Positions 11,501 to 22,833 of a stretch of 64,000 nt of DNA are shown in pieces (positions within the stretch are counted from its first letter, which is position 1; every line of letters starts with the position of its first letter). The DNA lies in the NCBI GenBank assembly GCA_035582835.1, contig JAYKAV010002932.1, positions 2,625,809-2,689,808 of the forward strand, in the 5' to 3' direction. This DNA comes from Phoebastria nigripes (Eukaryota > Chordata > Aves > Procellariiformes > Diomedeidae). The notes under the pieces were generated by a model that saw only the letters and a list, made by a program, of their open reading frames with translations, did no database searches and was not told the DNA's origin. The translations under genes were made by a program, and so were the position numbers.

Positions 11501-13858
11501 TGCCGTGTTTCCTTTAGCCCCTCTGAAGTTCTCCATTCGCCACAGAGACCCTTCTGGCCACCCCCTACTCATCACTATGTTTTTTCTGACTCTAGTTGAG
11601 TGGCNGGTTCTCTGCTGTCACCTTGTGCCTACCTATTCTGAACTTGGGAACCATCTCCCCAGTGACCATACTTGGTAGCGCCCAAAGGAAGGACCACTCT
11701 TTCCTTTTCTGGAGGGGGCTTCCACCTAATCCCATGACTCTTTTTAAAGTAACATAAATTGTAAACCACAANGTACATTCTGTCACAACATTTTTCTTTC
11801 TATACTTTTAAAATCAAGACCTACCCTGAAAAGCATACCATATTTTCCATATTAAAATGAACACCATTCCAGTATCAGTGGAGGTCCACTTCCATAAGTA
11901 TTCTCACAACTGTAATCCTGAAATGGTGTGTTCATGTTACACAGTCATATTTTCAGGGGGATAAAATTGACCAAGCTGTCTTTATTTTAAACTTTGCATG
12001 CTGTTTTGTATTGAGGCTTTGGCTGTTGTTTGTTATTATTGTCATATGATAGTGAAAGAACTGAACCCAGCTCTTTGGGTAACTTGCTTTTTAATTTCCA
12101 TGGTGTACCAATATGACCTTTATCATGTGTAAGAAGTCTCTGATTGTATCAAAAGGATACATTTCAAAGATGTTCTTCACTTCCTTGTCTCAGATTACGC
12201 ATAGTGATGCTGTGCCCTGTTAAAACTGCCCTGTTTCCCTCATAACACATTCCTTCACTGGTGGATTAAATGTTTCACAATGCATAATTTTTATATTGTT
12301 TTTTTAAGTACATTGATCGTCTCTGGGGAGAAAAGCACTATATAACTATTAGGTGATACTATGAAGTTGCTGTTGTAACTCACAAAATTTCACAGAATCA
12401 ATGAAATACAATGAAATTTGTTAATAATGACTGCCACTGGTACTTCATTTTTATTTAACTTTCTGACAGAAGTCATTCTTCATTCACTTTTACTTATGTA
12501 AGCATAAAATAAAACAAAATAGATAAAAAACTGTTGGGTGAAAAAGCGCGATTTTAGTGGGGCTATTGAACAGGCACTATATAACGTATTAAATACCAGC
12601 CTGTCATACACTTTTTTGTAAGCAGTTTGAATAATGTATTAAGACATGAGGATTGGCATAAGACATTAACTTGTTGCAATGCACAGAATTTTAGTTTTAA
12701 AAAGCAAGACAAAACAAAGTCACAAAGAGTTAGTGTGGTGTTTACTTCATGCTTGCAAAGGGCCCTTCATGAGGAGAAATCACTATTGGAAGGGGAGAAA
12801 ATATCTGTGCTCTCTCCACTGCAGAGAAAGCAGGGTTACCTTGGGCTTGCTATACTGTACTGTACAACACAAAGGAGGAGAACACTCCCCCTTAACCTTG
12901 TTCCTCAGAGGTAGTGTGTGCTAATAGTAGAACTGTTCAACCTTAGCCCTCTATATCTGATAAGAGATAATTTTTATTTTGTCCATGTGGAGATATATGG
13001 CACATAGCCATATATGACATGCATAGCCATTTTGTTCTGTCTTCTCATTGACCACAGAATTAGTTTCTTCTGAGTAATTTAACATAGTTGAAGACCCTTA
13101 ACATGAAATTCAAATTAAAATTCTTTACTTCCATCAAGTGAAATCATTTATTCTCATTTTGTTCGCATAGGTAAGGTTATATTGACTTCAGAATGATGTA
13201 GACTCATCAATGGAGAGGTTCCTATTTTGATATGAATAAAACTCACTGAATCTCCCCAGCATATTGATTCACTACAATGTAGGATTTTATCTCTCTGCAG
13301 TGAGAATTACCTTGGATACAGCATTTTCCTCATCATTTGTATCATCAAGCTCAGATTTTAGCTTTTGTTTAGGAAATGTTTTCCTTACTCTGCTTAAAGA
13401 AGGTGGGATCGTTTTGAACTCTTAATCAGNTTCCAGTCTTTTCTGTGGCCGATTTATTTATTTTGCCATTGCTGGGTTTCCTTGCTGTTGTGAAGAAAAT
13501 AGATCCTAAGTTCAATGGGAAAAATGACTTACTGTTTGTTTGTAAGTCTGTCAGAGTTATGACATGTTCTTAGGATAGTTTCCCAAATCTCCTGTGAAAT
13601 TTTGCTGGTGTTACTGTGTGGAACTCACTGGTATACTGTGAGAGTAGATTGTAAATGTCCAAGGCTTGATCTTGTCTTCTGGAAATGTTAACAATGCAAT
13701 TAGTGATCTGATAAGTGGTTTGTTGTTGGGATGTTACTGTAGGTTGGCAGAGGAATCCTTTCTGCTACAAATGGTAACTATTTAACACTAGATTTGATCT
13801 GTGACCATAAATACTATGCTCTTACATCACTGATCGAACAAACAGATGTTATACTCAC
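8534..13858. other. AT-rich DNA, no firm gene
   Basis: Mostly unique AT-rich sequence. A GC-richer block at about 11400-11720 was not matched to any family. Splice-like pairs of signals were seen at 8589-8624 (minus) and 12824-12910 (plus) but are not accepted as exons. Confidence 0.5.
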
Positions 13859-14160
13859 CTGGTTAATTTGCCATTCTTGTTTCCAGGATCTTCTGCTTCT
13901 CCATTGCAGGTACAGGTAGGCTTCTGCAAAGTTTCTAACCACCTGCTTTACAGGCTCATCACCTTGCTTACCATTAATTCCATAGGAGTATTCCCAGAAG
14001 AATTGCGTTTTAAGACATGGTCCTCTTACACTTACACCATAAAGGAAAATAGAACTGTTACTGTCAGATGTCCGCTTTAGATCTGCATGCAAACTGAACT
14101 GAGTGGTAATACAAAGCTCCACGTTTCTGATCACCAGTGACTTTACAATTTTCAGTGACC
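13859..14160 (-). CDS. Probable internal coding exon of an unrecognised minus-strand gene
   Basis: This is the best coding candidate in the window. Read leftwards it begins right after an acceptor (gatattacag, 14161-14170) and ends at CAG followed by the donor GTGAGT (13858-13853). The 302-bp segment has two bases that finish a codon (phase 1), then exactly 100 open codons ending in phase 0. The composition looks like protein rather than AT-rich noise: five Trp, two Cys (ELCITT and RGPCLK), an N-glycosylation-type NSS, and blocks such as SIFLYGVSVRG, TQFFWEYSYGINGKQGDEP and NFAEAYLYLQWRSRR. The pattern of short beta-strand-like stretches suggests a folded extracellular or beta-rich domain, but that is inference. 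I do not recognise the family. The intron just upstream (higher coordinates) is packed with an A/C-rich microsatellite and two nested LTRs. Against it: no phase-compatible neighbour exon was found, and the plus strand also has a shorter open frame here. Confidence 0.5.
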
Positions 14161-14336
14161 CTGTAATATCTTCTTCTCTTGAAAAAAAAACCAAACAAAC
14201 AAACAAACACCCACCCCCCCCAAAAAACCAACAAAAAACAAACCCCACAAAAAAAAAAAAAAACAACAAACCCAACATGATATTGCTTTTTCATCAGTGT
14301 TCACGTAGTCTTAAGAGTTCTCAGAGAGTATTCGTA
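14161..14336. repeat. A/C-only low-complexity tract
   Basis: The part from 14181 to 14275 is almost entirely A and C, with CAAA repeats, a C9 run and an A15 run. On the minus strand this is a T/G tract that would sit in the pyrimidine region upstream of the 13859-14160 exon candidate. Confidence 0.85.
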
Positions 14337-14975
14337 TGTGTATTGGGTGTCCACATCCAGGTGTTGGCAGTGGGGAGCTGCAGGGGTGGCCTCTGTGGGA
14401 GGAGGTCAGGGGCTGTATGCATTGGCCCCATGGCAGGACACAGCAAACCCCAAGGTCAGAGAAGGAAGAGGGGGAAGATGTGCTCCAGCTGCTGGAGCAG
14501 AGATTCCCCTGCAGCCCATGGGGAGCCAATGGTGAAGCNGGTATTTCCCTGCAGCCCATGGAGGACCTCACACTAGAACAGGCAGATATTTCCTGAAAGA
14601 GCTATGGCCTGTGGGGAGCCCATGCTGAAACAGATTTTCCTGACAGGAGCCACAGCCCATGGAGAACCATGCAGGAGCAGATTTTTTTCCCTGAAGGACT
14701 GCGGCCCATGGGAAGGGCCCACGCTGGAGCAGGGGTAAAGTGTGAGGAGGAAGAAGCAGCAGAGAGGACTGACCACAACCCCCCATTCCCCATCTTCTTG
14801 TGCTGCTCAGGATGGGCAGAGGAGTCAGAAATGAAGGAATGAAGTTGAGCCTGTGTTGTGGTTTAACCCGGCAGGCAGCCAAACACCACACAGCTGCTTG
14901 CTCAGTCCCCCTCCTCAGTGGGATGGGTGAGAGAATCGAAAAAAAAGTGAAATTCGTGGATTGAGATAAAGACAG

Positions 14976-14981
14976 TTTAAT
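14976..14981 (-). terminator. Polyadenylation signal of the inserted LTR
   Basis: ATTAAA on the minus strand (plus strand tttaat), followed by a T-rich stretch (14938-14946 on the plus strand is an A run). Confidence 0.55.
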
Positions 14982-15104
14982 AGAACAGAAAAGGAAGGGA
15001 AAATAATAATACTAATAATGATGATAGAATATACAGAGTGAGTGATGCACAATGCACTGCTGGTTCCTGAGCAGTGGTCACGGCTCCCTGGCCAACTCCC
15101 CCCA

Positions 15105-15116
15105 CCTTATATACTG
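15105..15116 (-). promoter_or_regulatory. TATA box of the inserted LTR
   Basis: CAGTATATAAGG on the minus strand, about 255 bases inside the LTR from its 5' end and upstream of the ATTAAA signal, as expected for the U3/R boundary. Confidence 0.65.
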
Positions 15117-15453
15117 AGCATGACGTCACATGGTATGGAATACCCCTTTGGCCACTTTGGGTCAGCTGTCCCGGCTATGCTCCCACCCCGCTTCTTGTGC
15201 ACCTGGCAGAGCATGGGAAGCTGAAAAGTCCTTGACTTAGTATAAGCACTGCTTAGCAACAACTAAAACATCAGTGTGTTATCAACATTATTGTCATGCT
15301 AAATCCAAAACACAGCACTATAACAGATACTAGAAAGAAAATTAACTCTATCCCAGCCGAAACCAGGACAGCCTGGAAAAGGGGGTGGGGGGGAGGTGTT
15401 GTTTTAATTTTGTTTTTGTTTGTCTGTCACTATCCAAATCTATTTTAATTGGC

Positions 15454-15459
15454 AATAAA
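15454..15459 (+). terminator. Polyadenylation signal of the outer LTR
   Basis: AATAAA in the sequence ttggcaataaattgaa, at the place expected near the R/U5 boundary of the outer LTR. Confidence 0.6.
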
Positions 15460-15640
15460 TTGAATTTATTTTCCCCAAGTCAAGTCTGTTTTGCTTGTGA
15501 CTGCAATTGGTAAGCGATCTCCCTGTCTTTATCTTGACCCATGCACTTTTCCATCTTATTTTCTTCCCCTTTCTTGTTAAGGAGGAGAATGAGTGAGCGA
15601 CTGAGTGGGTGTTTGGCTGCTGGCCAAGGTTAACCCATCA

Positions 15641-18600
15641 TAGTATGCTATCAAAGCATTTGAATTGAGGAATAGGAGAAGATACAGGACACAAGCATCA
15701 GATTCCATTACATGTGCGTGTATGTGTATAAATATATATATATATATCAAAGTATGTCCTTTTCTTTCTACAGAAAAGGAGCTTTGCTAATCATTATTGC
15801 AGGGTACTTTTCATTTGTTTCCCGCTCTCTTAAGAACTCTCCTTATAGTGATACATGTTCTGGTAAAGGAATTGGTGAATCCTTTAAGGTGGGAATATAT
15901 GTATATGCATATGCTTTTTTTAGTCTGTACTAATATAAATAAATGAGCCATTTATCTTTAGTTTATCTATAATCTCTGTGAAGGGCCTGTGTTTTGTCCC
16001 AGAAGTACTTTTTTACTCAACCGACAGATGTAGGTAACGGCACTGCAGGCAACTGAATATCCTTCGCCCTGGAGGCCTAACAGAGACATTAGTTTTTTTC
16101 AGGTAGTTCAGATTCGAAGTGGAGCATGGATGATCAATGTTTCAACCATGTTTTCATCATTAAAGTCATCTACATTTAAGACGACAATCTCTCCCTCAGT
16201 GGTTAATAATTTATCACAAGGAGGCAGTGTACTGGGGTATTGATTACATATCTGCAAGCTTTTGTGTGGTAAATATCCCTCTGGATTTAGCTGAAAAATC
16301 TTGATACGAACTTTCCACAGAAAGTTTGGCAGTTATTCTTCTCTCCTTCCCCTCTTCACCCAGTCTTATTTTTTTATAGCGTTAATACACAAAGAATCCA
16401 CGTAACTGAGTAGCATGTGTCATTCTTAGCTAATTTGGTTGAACAGATTGCTACCTATATTTTCTACGTACAGTAAAAACTCTCTTGGTCTGAAGCTTTC
16501 TTTAACAATTTGAAAAATAAAACAAAACAGTAGAACAAGAGTTGTATGTTCCCAGAAGTCATGATATACAAAATATAAGCAGTCAAAGAAATCNTCATGG
16601 AAAGACGTGAGATAGGTTGTAAGATATAAATATCAAGATGTATAATAATTTACTGGCTATTAATGAGTTCTACTTCCTAAATGCAGTGTTTAATCAAAAG
16701 TCTTGCTGAAATGAGGCAGTAAAAATTAGATTTGTCATGATTAAAGCTTATATAATTTAAAGTTTACATGGCATTTATGATATAAATGTATAGGCATATA
16801 ACTATGCCTTGTCTTCTGATTTTAGCAATTCCTGTTAGAATATTTTTAGTTGCAGTTCTTACTAATTCATTATTATCTGACACAAATAATGGATATCTCT
16901 AAATTGATTTACGGGATAGGGATTTTTTTTTAATTATGCAGGTAGAACCTACTGTAGTTAACATTTGTTAATATCTTGTTAATCTTATTTGTCCCAGGTC
17001 CCATTTTAAGCTTTTTTTTTGGTTGCTTGTAGCAATAGAAAATTTCTTATATATGATTCTCTCTCTTCTTTTGATTCCACCCAAAGAAAAGTTGTCTATT
17101 GAAATTAATGTGCAATTATTTTAGCCAAGACAGAAGAACCATAAAATCAGAAATACTCTGCTTTTATAGTCTCATAAATGAGTTGTAGATTAGAACCCAA
17201 CTGGGATAACACATTTTAAACTCATATTTTGTAAAGCAGGTGAAATAGTAAGGTAAAGTAAAAAAACCTTCCAGCAAACAGATTTAGAAAAACAGGAATA
17301 TCTCAGTTTTTTTATCTGTATGTACACTGTTTGTAAATTCTAAGTTAATTTAAGATGTAGTTGACAAATCTGCTAGATCCAAACTTAAATGAAAACTCTT
17401 TATGAAATGTGAATGTGTTACTGCTCAGTATTATAGGTTAGTAGTGTGTGCTCAGTATCATATTGAACATACTAATTTGACTATATAAATATGCAGTTGG
17501 GCTCTCTGAAGTTNTATCTAAATGTATATGTATACAGGCATACATAATAATGAAAACTTAGCTGCTGTAAGTGTCATTTACCATGTGCAGAATATCTTAA
17601 AAATTATAATCTTTACTGTATTTTTGTGTGTTTTCAACAAAAGTATCCTTGAGTATTCTGCTCCATGGTGTTTGTAATATTGTTCAGATGAGACTGAACA
17701 GAAAAGTTGTGAAAGAACCACAAGATTATTCAAGTTCACTTCAAAATTCACCATCTGCAGACATTGCGTATCAGTGGATTACTTCAATGTTAACAGAAGG
17801 TGAACAGAAATGGGGCAAATAGCAAAGAGAAATTCATGTTATTTAATCGTGGAATTAGAATGTTTAAGTGTGCAAAATTTTTTGTGTCATTTCACCCGTC
17901 ATATCCATAATGCATATCACATAAACTAAACAGCTGTCACCTAGCAATATTCTTACTCTAAATAGGAAGTTCCACAGAAACTGTTCATTTCTTCAGAGTA
18001 TTTTTGTTTGTTTTTAATCCTATCTTTGTTTCTTAGTGTATTATAGGCATTCATATGGAATGAAGAAGAAATAATTAATCTAGGTATTCCTGTGGCTGCA
18101 CAGGACCTGGCTGAATTGATATTTCATGCAAACCTGGTTTAATTCTCTCTAATCATCTTCTGCATTAAGATTGTGTTCCGGGGGTACAATGGGACCATAC
18201 CTTGATCTGAAAATGGTTGTGCAGGGTCTTTGTTGCATATTTTCACTACTCATGAGAAACATCTGTGCTCTTGTGGAAACCATGGTAGAATAAAAGAATT
18301 TCATTTCTTTCCTCTAGCAGCAGATTACTCCTCCTCAGTCTTTTTGCAGGGTTGTCTAAGGCCAAGCTAACCTACTTGTTCTTGATTGGGAATGAGGAAA
18401 TTTGAAAAAAGAACACTTGTGAGGTAGATAACTTTTCTATGTGCTCAACACCATATTTTTCCCTTTCAACTATGTCATTAGCTTGGTTGTTTTTGTGGGT
18501 ATGTTCAAATTCTTAGAATAGGAATTTGCTGTGCAAATGCATAATCTGCCTCTCATATTTCTTATCTTTTATCCATTTGGTTCCTGGTGTTTATAATAAT

Positions 18601-20037
18601 AATATGTGTGTTTATATATAAAGTACATTTTTCATCCTCATTTTTCAAAGTTACCTGCTTTTTGTCGCATACACTTGAATTTCATGTCCTATTTTGATGC
18701 AGGATCTGCTGCCTCCTTAAAATATATTTTTACACAATGATGCACCACTAGAACAACAAATGTTATTTTCATGTGGTGCTACCAGGAAACCTTACTGTAA
18801 TTAAAGAAACTCTTGATTTGATTGTTAATAGGAATGTTACAGTCAGCTATAAAACTAGGGAAATACCTGTAATTCCTGTGAAGAACGGGTAAGTACTGAC
18901 TTGACACCAAGACTGATTTAGTGATGGTTTTCAGTAGTTAATATTAACATTTTAATTCTGCTTTATCCTTTCTCCTATTCACATAATCCAACGAACTCTG
19001 CATTTTTATACAATACAGTTAAAAGCAGATAAAATATTTTTTCCAGTGAAGTGCATACAATATGTGTATTTGCATACAATGTTTGTATTGACCAAATTAA
19101 CATGCAAGTAGCTACGTTTGGCATAAAGGTTGCCTTTCTTTGCTTCAGTAGACAAATAATGTTTGTCTTCCTCAAAGTAACTTCTTTGACATAAGAATAC
19201 CAGAGCATAAGTTCTAGTTGATCATTTTCAAATATTTCTCTTATGTACAGTCACTTTTTGGAATTCCTAAAAGATGTCATCCTAAGTAGAAACAGGTTTA
19301 GGTCATGACCAGAAACTTAGCAATCAAAATATACTTTGAACAAGCCTTATACACACTTGCTTAAAAATGAAAAATGGTTTAAAGNCATTATTTGTATTTT
19401 TGTTGTTTGTCTCTGAATAGTGTCAATTAAATTACCTTCTAATATTTTGAAAATTTTGCTANGTACAACTTAGTTAAGGGCAGGTTTTGTGATGATGAAT
19501 TTCTACAGTTGCTGGAGCATAAAGGGACAATAGTAAAATTGCATGGCAGCTCCCAGCAAAGGACATCAAAGCATTTTTCAAACGTTAATGAACTAAATCA
19601 AGCTAAAATAAATGGTGAAATTAAGCAATGTTGAAACGGAACCATTTTCAAATTTCTAGAAAGCACTGGAAAAGGAGAAGGAATAATAATACGTATTTTC
19701 TATACAGCTTCAGCAACACCAGCTACCCTAGTTTGTGAATTAACTTTATATTCAACATTTTGTCATGTACATTAGGTGTTACAATGCATGAAATGAATAC
19801 ATAGTCACATACCAGTAGCTGCAGTTCCAAGTAATGATCGACAATACTGCCTCTAGCTAGCTAACACTTTTTCCTATGAAATATTTTCTGCATGACCACA
19901 TCACATGGCAGCAGGCAGCGATGGAATTTATGAACTAGCTGGAGCTATCAGTGCTAGTGAGGAAGCAATAGAGAAAGATGTATGTTAAAAAAAAAAAGGG
20001 GGGTCCTATAAAGTGTTGTCTTTTATTTTTTAATGGG
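15641..20037. other. AT-rich unique DNA, no gene seen
   Basis: Holds a short (TG)n/(TA)n tract at about 15712-15747. A weak exon-like signal on the plus strand at 15775-15886 was not accepted. No other repeat was recognised. Confidence 0.55.
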
Positions 20038-20053
20038 NNNNNNNNNNNNNNNN
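20038..20053. other. Assembly gap (16 N) in a poly-G tract
   Basis: Sixteen N bases are preceded by three G and followed by eleven G, so the gap sits in a homopolymer that was hard to sequence. Confidence 0.95.
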
Positions 20054-21149
20054 GGGGGGGGGGGAGGAGAAGGCTAAAGAAAAATAGCCAACCAGAAAAA
20101 AGTTGTCAATATGTCACATAGACGTTTTAAACTAGCAGCTTAATGGCAGTGCAAATTCATGTCTGTGTCCTATTTTTAAAATTTTCAGCTTTTCCTAAAT
20201 ATAGCTTCCAGTTGAGTGTGTTTCTTTTAGCTATAAATAACTCAAAACTGACACAGAATGAAAATTGCAGCTTTATGTCAGGTTAGAACCATGATTTGTT
20301 TGCATGACTGGGAGTTAGGAATGCTCAGATTCTTATCAGGTCAAGTTTTTTGCTGAAGTCAAGTCAATAAGTATGATTCTTTTACAGAAAGAGACCTCAA
20401 CTTTTCTCTCAAGTTGCAGTAGCTTGCAATGAGTTGTCTTTTTCCTCCTATGAGTATTTATCTAGCTATTCTCCCCACACACTGCTACAATACTTATGCA
20501 CCATATGTAGAAGTGGATTGCAAATGAGGTTCCTTATATATATTAATTGAAAACCAGTAAGAAAAACATAAAGAATTTTTTTTCAGGCCTCTATAGATGT
20601 GTCACTATTATGATGTTTGAGACTGTTATTCTTGAAAGCAAAACAGTTATAGGATTTCAGTATTTTTCAGATTTACAAAACCCAAGTCAATGGACTACAC
20701 ACTAGTGAGATGAAGTCAAGGCTCTTAACACAATCAAGAGGTAGCAGGAATGTAATCCATAATACTGTGGGGACCAATTGTACACTATCTTGGTCTGTTA
20801 CTCTCACTACATATTAGGTTATGCAAGGACTATAGACAAATAAATACAGCAAAAAATTCAGGAAAAAATAATAATACAGACATTCCCAGCTATCTTATCT
20901 GCATTGCCCTGTTTTAAGTTTTGCATACAACAAAAATAACTTAAAACACATGTCCAGGTTAGAACACACTACGTCTATAAAGCAATTGCATGGCTGCATT
21001 TTATAAGTGGCATTATTGTGGAAAATTAGAAAGAAACTTAGTATTTCTGGGCCAAAATTTAGAATTGGTGTTGAATGCAACTTCTGTGAGATAACTCAGT
21101 GTGTAGGTACTAAGCAACTTGTATCTCTCTGTTTTTATACAAAGACCCT
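20054..21149. other. Unique DNA, no gene seen
   Basis: AT-rich sequence after the G run. No feature was recognised. Confidence 0.55.
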
Positions 21150-21306
21150 GGTCACAGTACTGTAGACTGACTGGCTGGGGAGTAGATCTGCTTGAAAAGG
21201 ACCCAGAGGTCTTGGTAGATGGCAAGCTAAACATGAGCCAGCAGTGTGCTCTGACAGCAAAGGGGGCCTGCAGTATCCTGGGCAGTATTATCAGGAGCAT
21301 AGCCAG
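21150..21306 (+). mobile_element. CR1 LINE fragment, upstream half of an interrupted copy (copy C)
   Basis: The plus strand encodes LLEKDPEVLVDGKLNMSQQC and then CSILGSIIRSIAS, which corresponds to the CR1 RT C-terminal region. The reading breaks at 21307, where another CR1 starts in the opposite direction, and picks up again at about 22275 with the next codons of the same region. The left edge is uncertain by about 20 bases. Confidence 0.85.
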
Positions 21307-22261
21307 TATCACAGAATGGTTGAGGTTGGAAGGGACCTCTGGAGGTCATCTGCTCGAACTCCCCTGCTCAAGCAGGGGTATCCTAGAGTAGGCTGCTCAG
21401 GACTATGTCCAGGCAGCTTTTGAGTATCTCCAAGGATGGAGATTTCACAGCCTGTCTGGGAAATCTGTTCCAGTGGTCAGTCACCCTCACAGTAAAGAAA
21501 TCAAGGTCCCTCTGGATGGCAGCACGACCCTCTGGCATATCAGCCACTCCTCCCAGTTTTGTGTCATCAGCAGACTTGCTGAGGGTGCACTCTACCCCTC
21601 ATCCAGGCTGCATCAGCAGGAATTTGTTAACAATGCACTCCAGGAACCTCCTGGATTTCTTATGCCCTACTATGTTGTCCATAATTTTGCTTTGTAGGTA
21701 CTTCCTTGCTTTTACAGGAGCATGCTTGAGGAGACACNATTTTAGCCCTGTTTTGTTGATTTTGTGTTCCCTTTTGTTCACATCGCCCCAGGCCCTTTGC
21801 TCATCAGCCCCATCCATAACTCCCTCACAGGGCTGCTGNTAACTGTCTTCCTCCCCTCTTCCTAGTTTAAAGTCTTTCTTACCAGGTCAGCCATTCTGCT
21901 GGCAAAGATACCTTGGCCTGGCTTAGGGAGGTGGATTCCAATTCTCCCAAGCAGATGTTGATCCTAGGACTAGGTCCGAAAATCATAGAGGCCAAAGCAC
22001 TGCTGCTGTTGCCAACACCAGCTCTGCAAACAATTGTTAACACACAGTACCAGAGCCCTCTTCCTTACACTCCTTACCCTTACTAGCAGGATTGAGGAGA
22101 ATGCTACCTGGACCCCCAAACCCCTAATCATCACCTCTAGAGCTCTGTAGGTTTTTTTGATAGCCTCCAAATTGCCCCTGGCAGTATCATTGGTGCCCAG
22201 ATAGAAAAACAGGTGGAGGTAATAGAGAGTGGGACAAGATCTGGCACCTGGCAGCCCAGGT
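21307..22261 (-). mobile_element. CR1 LINE inserted in copy C; complete order but internally deleted (copy D)
   Basis: The 3' tail (tcacagaatggttgaggttg, 21309-21328) is at the left, so the element reads leftwards. From its 5' side it carries the following parts. The ORF1 esterase-like region holds LPGA and GTNDTARGNLEAIKKTYRAL (GTNDT at 22183-22197, like block III of SGNH hydrolases). The ORF2 start reads DEQRAWGDVNKREHKINKTG. A scrap of endonuclease reads DNIVGHKKSRRFLEC. An RT scrap reads [14 protein letters not shown], with the catalytic box changed from FADD to SADD at 21563-21574. After RDLD (near 21501) it jumps in frame to [16 protein letters not shown] and the ORF2 end. So about 950 bp represent an element of several kb, with at least three internal deletions. 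Confidence 0.88.
21970..22258 (-). pseudogene. CR1 copy D ORF1 remnant, esterase-like domain
   Basis: CR1 ORF1 proteins carry an esterase (SGNH hydrolase-like) domain. The block-III GxND equivalent is present as GTND, followed by LEVMIRGLGVQVAFSSIL, as in other CR1 ORF1 proteins. Upstream zinc-finger parts are missing because the copy is 5'-truncated near 22260. Stops and frame changes are present. Confidence 0.75.
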
Positions 22262-22833
22262 GCTTTGCTTTAAAGTAGATTGGGGAAGTGATTATTCCCC
22301 TCTACTCGGCACTCCTTATACCTCACCTAGAATCCTGCCTCTAGTTTTGAGCCCCTCAAAACTATAAAGAAGGTAATAGCTGGTACAAAGGGCCCCTCAA
22401 GATNGTCAGGACTGCAGCACGTAACCTGTGAGGAGATACTGGGGGAACAGGACTTCTTCAGCTTGGAGAGCAGGAGGCTTTGGGGGAACCTAAGAGCAGC
22501 CCTTAAGTACCTATGAGGAGATCAAGAAGACAGAGTATGGCTCTCCACAGAGGTGCATGATAAGAGGATGAGAGATGCAAGTTAAAACAAGGTAGGTTCA
22601 AACTGGATATAGGGAAAACTTTTTCACTGTGAGTAGTTAAGCTTTAGAACGGGTTGCTCAGAGAGGCAGCTGTGTGATCTCCACTCCTGGAGGTTTTCAG
22701 AGAGCATCTGGATCAAGCCCTGAGCAACCATGGTGTGATCTCATAGCTGACCGTGCTTTAATCAGGAGTTTGGGCTTGAAACCTCTTGAGGTTCCTTCCA
22801 GCCTGAGTTATTGTGTGATGGTACGATTCTGAA
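22262..22833 (+). mobile_element. CR1 LINE fragment, downstream half and 3' end of the interrupted copy C
   Basis: Resumes with EVIIPLYSALLIPHLESCL, the direct continuation of the reading broken at 21306, then degenerates through ERLREFGLFSLESRRLW-like sequence (frames and stops mixed). It ends in a CR1-type tail (ggttccttccagcctgagtt, 22790-22809, then gtgtgatggtacgattct). The decay level is higher than in copies A and B. Confidence 0.85.

Larger units (their letters stand above)
14854..15370 (-). mobile_element. Solo LTR of an avian endogenous retrovirus, inserted in the older LTR
   Basis: On the minus strand the element starts TGTCCTGGTTTCGGCTGGGA and ends in GGTTTAAACCACAACA-like sequence, with TG...CA ends. 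A perfect 5-bp target duplication, gcctg, flanks it (14849-14853 and 15371-15375). Removing the insert and one gcctg rejoins the outer LTR smoothly. It has a TATA box (15105-15116) and an ATTAAA poly-A signal (14976-14981), both in minus orientation and in correct LTR order. A 5-bp duplication fits class III (ERVL-type) integrases. The 517-bp length and the sequence match a well-known LTR of Neoaves by memory. No internal viral sequence is left. Confidence 0.92.
14337..15640 (+). mobile_element. Solo LTR of an avian endogenous retrovirus (ERVL-like), split by a second LTR
   Basis: The ends are TG at 14337 and CA at 15640. The body has the tandem phrase 'gcagcccatgg ... gctggagcag' repeated several times, which I know from a common bird ERV LTR. 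The end has an AATAAA polyadenylation signal at 15454-15459, followed by the family-like sequence ccccaagtcaagtctgtttt. The flanks tcgta (14332-14336) and tagta (15641-15645) match at four of five bases and fit a decayed 5-bp target duplication. Without the insert at 14854-15375 the LTR is about 780 bp. By recollection of the family, the promoter part near 14430 seems to be missing. No gag, pol or env remains beside it, so it is a solo LTR left by recombination. Confidence 0.85.

Noticed and set aside
12824..12910. Plus-strand segment with a strong acceptor and a GTAGTG donor
   Set aside because: Two frames are open but neither has protein-like features, and the phase-1 frame needed after the 2616 exon candidate hits a stop.
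14103..14576. Plus-strand 157-codon open frame
   Set aside because: It crosses an A/C microsatellite and the start of an LTR, and runs opposite to the better exon candidate.
15775..15886. Plus-strand segment after ttctttctacag with a transmembrane-like reading
   Set aside because: Short and AT-rich, with more than one possible donor and no phase partner.
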